This document shows positions 53,368 to 54,661 of a DNA stretch of 54,661 nt, in pieces. Origin of the DNA: Paenibacillus koleovorans NBRC 103111. GTDB taxonomy: Bacteria; Bacillota; Bacilli; Paenibacillales; NBRC-103111. The stretch covers positions 1 through 54,661 of the forward strand of contig NZ_BIMA01000045.1 of assembly GCF_004000845.1 (NCBI RefSeq), in the 5' to 3' direction. The position numbers and the translations under genes are program-made. The stretch's first letter is position 1, and every line of letters starts with the position of its first letter. The notes under the pieces are model-generated. The model worked only from the letters and a program-made list of their open reading frames with translations. It was not told the DNA's origin and did no database searches.

Positions 53368-53394
53368 TGGCAGCCAGCATACGATTGGCTGCCA
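53368..53394. other. perfect 9-bp hairpin in the gene-free region
   Basis: TGGCAGCCA at 53368-53376 pairs with TGGCTGCCA at 53386-53394 across 9 nt. It lies 20 nt ahead of the next terminator and may be a second terminator half or a regulatory stem. No T run longer than two follows. Confidence 0.4.
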
Positions 53395-53413
53395 TTGTTC
53401 GTTGAAGTAACGG

Positions 53414-53449
53414 GCGGGCATTAGGCTTCCGGGCATAATGCCCGCTTTT
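53414..53449 (+). terminator. intrinsic terminator before the last gene
   Basis: GCGGGCATTA (53414-53423) pairs perfectly with TAATGCCCGC (53436-53445) over a 12-nt loop, followed by TTTT and CTGTT. This is a good Rho-independent terminator on the plus strand, closing the cluster transcript upstream of the promoter at 53475. Confidence 0.7.
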
Positions 53450-53474
53450 CTGTTAGACGCCCTCCCGTGTATTC

Positions 53475-53502
53475 TTGACGGGGATAAAGGGATGCGTATA
53501 TT
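53475..53502 (+). promoter_or_regulatory. sigma-A-type promoter for the last gene
   Basis: TTGACG at 53475-53480 and TATATT at 53497-53502 are 16 nt apart. It lies just after a terminator and about 80 nt before the start at 53585, which fits a leader of moderate length. Confidence 0.5.
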
Positions 53503-53531
53503 AAATTTATGAATTATAATCAATCTAGAAT

Positions 53532-53545
53532 TGAAAGCGTTATTA
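53532..53545 (+). promoter_or_regulatory. cre-like catabolite repression site
   Basis: TGAAAGCGTTATTA matches the CcpA operator pattern TGWAANCGNTNWCA except for T at position 13. It lies about 30 nt downstream of the predicted -10, where CcpA would act as a roadblock. Binding is inferred. Confidence 0.4.
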
Positions 53546-53584
53546 TATATAATTTTGTCAGATTATAATTCAGAGGTGGGAGAT

Positions 53585-54661
53585 TTGAAATCACTTTTTC
53601 TTTCGGTCAAAAGTACTTTATTCAGGAAAACAATGCTTCTATATAGTTTTGCAGTATTTCTACCCATTTTAGTGTTTTTTTTATTCTGCTATTCTACGGT
53701 TTATCAATCATTTGAAAAAGAAATTTATACCTCCAATATCAACAAATTAAACACGGTTAAGAACGTTTACGATGTGAAAATATCCGAATTAAGGACATTA
53801 ACGGAAAAAGTCGACGTATCTCCTTCCATGACGTTGTATCAAATCCAAAACCATCCAGATAGCGTTGTTTCTACGTTGTCATTTTTGACAAGACTGCTGG
53901 ATCCGCTAAGCGATATATTTTTGTACGAAAGAGGTTCCAATAAACTTTTTTCCTCGTCCGGTACATTCTTTTTTTCACTTGTACTGCCGAATTACATCGC
54001 CTCCAGCGATTTGACTGTCGATGAGTTTTATTATGTATTAAACCATGCAGATTCTGTAAATGTACGCCGGGTTATCAGCCCCAATGACCAATCCTATCTA
54101 TTTTATTATTCACCGCTTTCCCCTAACTTTTCCAATCCGACAAGAACCATTGTTTTTGTAATAGACAATGAAAAATTAAAAAAACTGTTTAATTTCTCTG
54201 TAAAAGAAGATGTGAATGAAAACGTGCTTGTATTTGATAAAAACCTCCAATTGCTTAGCAGCTTTGTGCCAGATTCAAAGGGGATGGTCTTGAATCAAAT
54301 TACTCCTCTTCTGGAGCAGCATAACGGAGATTTTTCAGATACCATCCATATAGACGGACGCCAGCTTTATGTCATTGCCTTGCATTCCAATGAGACCGGT
54401 TATTACTATGTCAAGATCACAGATATGCAATATGCCATGAAAAGTCTTATCCAAATAAAAAATTGGGTTATCGTGGTTATTTCGCTCATGCTTGCCATAG
54501 GTGCGGTTATCATCATGCTGGGACTAAAGTTCAATTATTTTCCGATTCGGAAAATCGCGTCACAATTGAAAGCGTATTCAAAATCCGGGAATGATGAGCT
54601 TAGTACGATAGAAAGGGCAGTAGATGATCTCAACCAGCTTCAAGTGGAATACCGCAATTTT
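53585..54661 (+). CDS. membrane-anchored sensor protein, N-terminal part (runs off the window)
   Basis: An open frame of 359 residues without a stop, cut by the window end. The TTG at 53585 follows GAGGTGGG by about 5 nt. A membrane helix lies near 18-38 (LYSFAVFLPILVFFLF), an extracytoplasmic region of about 250 residues follows, and a second helix (WVIVVISLMLAIGAVIIML) lies near 301-320, then a HAMP-like stretch with a KFNYFPIRKIASQL opening. This layout fits either the large membrane-anchored AraC regulators common in Paenibacillus or a sensor kinase; the C-terminal output domain is outside the window. The gene is AT-rich compared with the preceding cluster. Not a listed family by sequence alone. 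Confidence 0.7.
   Translation, partial: MKSLFLSVKSTLFRKTMLLYSFAVFLPILVFFLFCYSTVYQSFEKEIYTSNINKLNTVKNVYDVKISELRTLTEKVDVSPSMTLYQIQNHPDSVVSTLSFLTRLLDPLSDIFLYERGSNKLFSSSGTFFFSLVLPNYIASSDLTVDEFYYVLNHADSVNVRRVISPNDQSYLFYYSPLSPNFSNPTRTIVFVIDNEKLKKLFNFSVKEDVNENVLVFDKNLQLLSSFVPDSKGMVLNQITPLLEQHNGDFSDTIHIDGRQLYVIALHSNETGYYYVKITDMQYAMKSLIQIKNWVIVVISLMLAIGAVIIMLGLKFNYFPIRKIASQLKAYSKSGNDELSTIERAVDDLNQLQVEYRNF

Noticed and set aside
53087-53410. 107-codon open frame on the plus strand in the gene-free region
   Set aside because: It starts inside the repeat cluster and crosses the inverted copy, has no ribosome binding site, and its composition does not look coding. It resembles no family.

Overview
The window looks like chromosomal accessory DNA from a Gram-positive Bacillota of the Paenibacillus/Cohnella type. 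The signs are purine-rich GAGG-type ribosome binding sites, frequent GTG and TTG starts, two YesM/YesN-type two-component systems, and two sugar-type (CUT1-like) ABC importers made only of a lipoprotein and two permeases, with no ATPase gene. Their partner would be a shared ATPase encoded elsewhere. I saw no rRNA, tRNA, CRISPR, transposase or phage genes.

Layout. (1) 80-1960, minus strand: an AraC-type regulator and an acetamidase/formamidase-type hydrolase. (2) 2172-6797, plus strand: a NodB-like deacetylase-fold protein, then a YesM kinase and a YesN regulator, closed by an intrinsic terminator at 6870-6894. (3) 6956-20178, plus strand: a tightly packed catabolic operon with a small TIM-barrel hydrolase, an AAC(3)-fold acyltransferase, an LplA/LplB/LplC-like importer, a DegT aminotransferase, an HpcH aldolase, a DapA-type dehydratase/aldolase, RidA, an aspartoacylase-type deacylase, a threonine-synthase-like PLP enzyme, a creatininase-type amidohydrolase and an aldehyde dehydrogenase with ketoglutarate-semialdehyde dehydrogenase features. 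A D-aminoacylase-like gene follows at 20284-21825. (4) 21831-23633, minus strand: a second YesM kinase. Its likely regulator (27194) lies downstream of a second importer (23801-27175). (5) 28593-52645, plus strand: a very long co-directional run. It holds a ceramidase-like hydrolase, an enolase-superfamily enzyme, a VOC protein, E1-alpha/E1-beta/E2 of a 2-oxoacid dehydrogenase without E3, two SDRs, a second RidA, an alpha/beta hydrolase, GNAT, PhyH, a 954-residue MlrC peptidase fused to a NlpC/P60-like cysteine-peptidase region, an amidohydrolase, a Rieske protein, AtuA and DUF4387 proteins, MmgE/PrpD, an ACT-malic enzyme, an SGNH hydrolase and GlcD/GlcF. (6) 52646-53584: non-coding, with an SDR remnant, four copies of a 27-nt repeat (one inverted, giving a large hairpin), a terminator, a promoter and a cre-like site. 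(7) 53585 to the window end: the N-terminal part of a membrane sensor protein.

How it may work together (inference). Block 3 combines import, several C-N bond hydrolases, transamination or ammonia elimination protected by RidA, retro-aldol or dehydration steps, and oxidation of a semialdehyde, a route that would end in a central 2-oxoacid. Block 5 looks like one or two further organic-acid pathways. A hydroxyacid oxidase (GlcDF), a PrpD-type dehydratase/isomerase, AtuA/DUF4387, a malic enzyme and a 2-oxoacid dehydrogenase could carry a branched or hydroxylated acid to pyruvate and an acyl-CoA. The substrates cannot be read from the sequence. The many amide-cleaving folds (formamidase, creatininase, aspartoacylase, D-aminoacylase, MlrC, NlpC/P60) suggest amide-linked or N-acylated compounds. 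The most unusual single object is the MlrC-NlpC/P60 fusion at 39814-42678. Several enzymes also carry substitutions at normally invariant catalytic positions.
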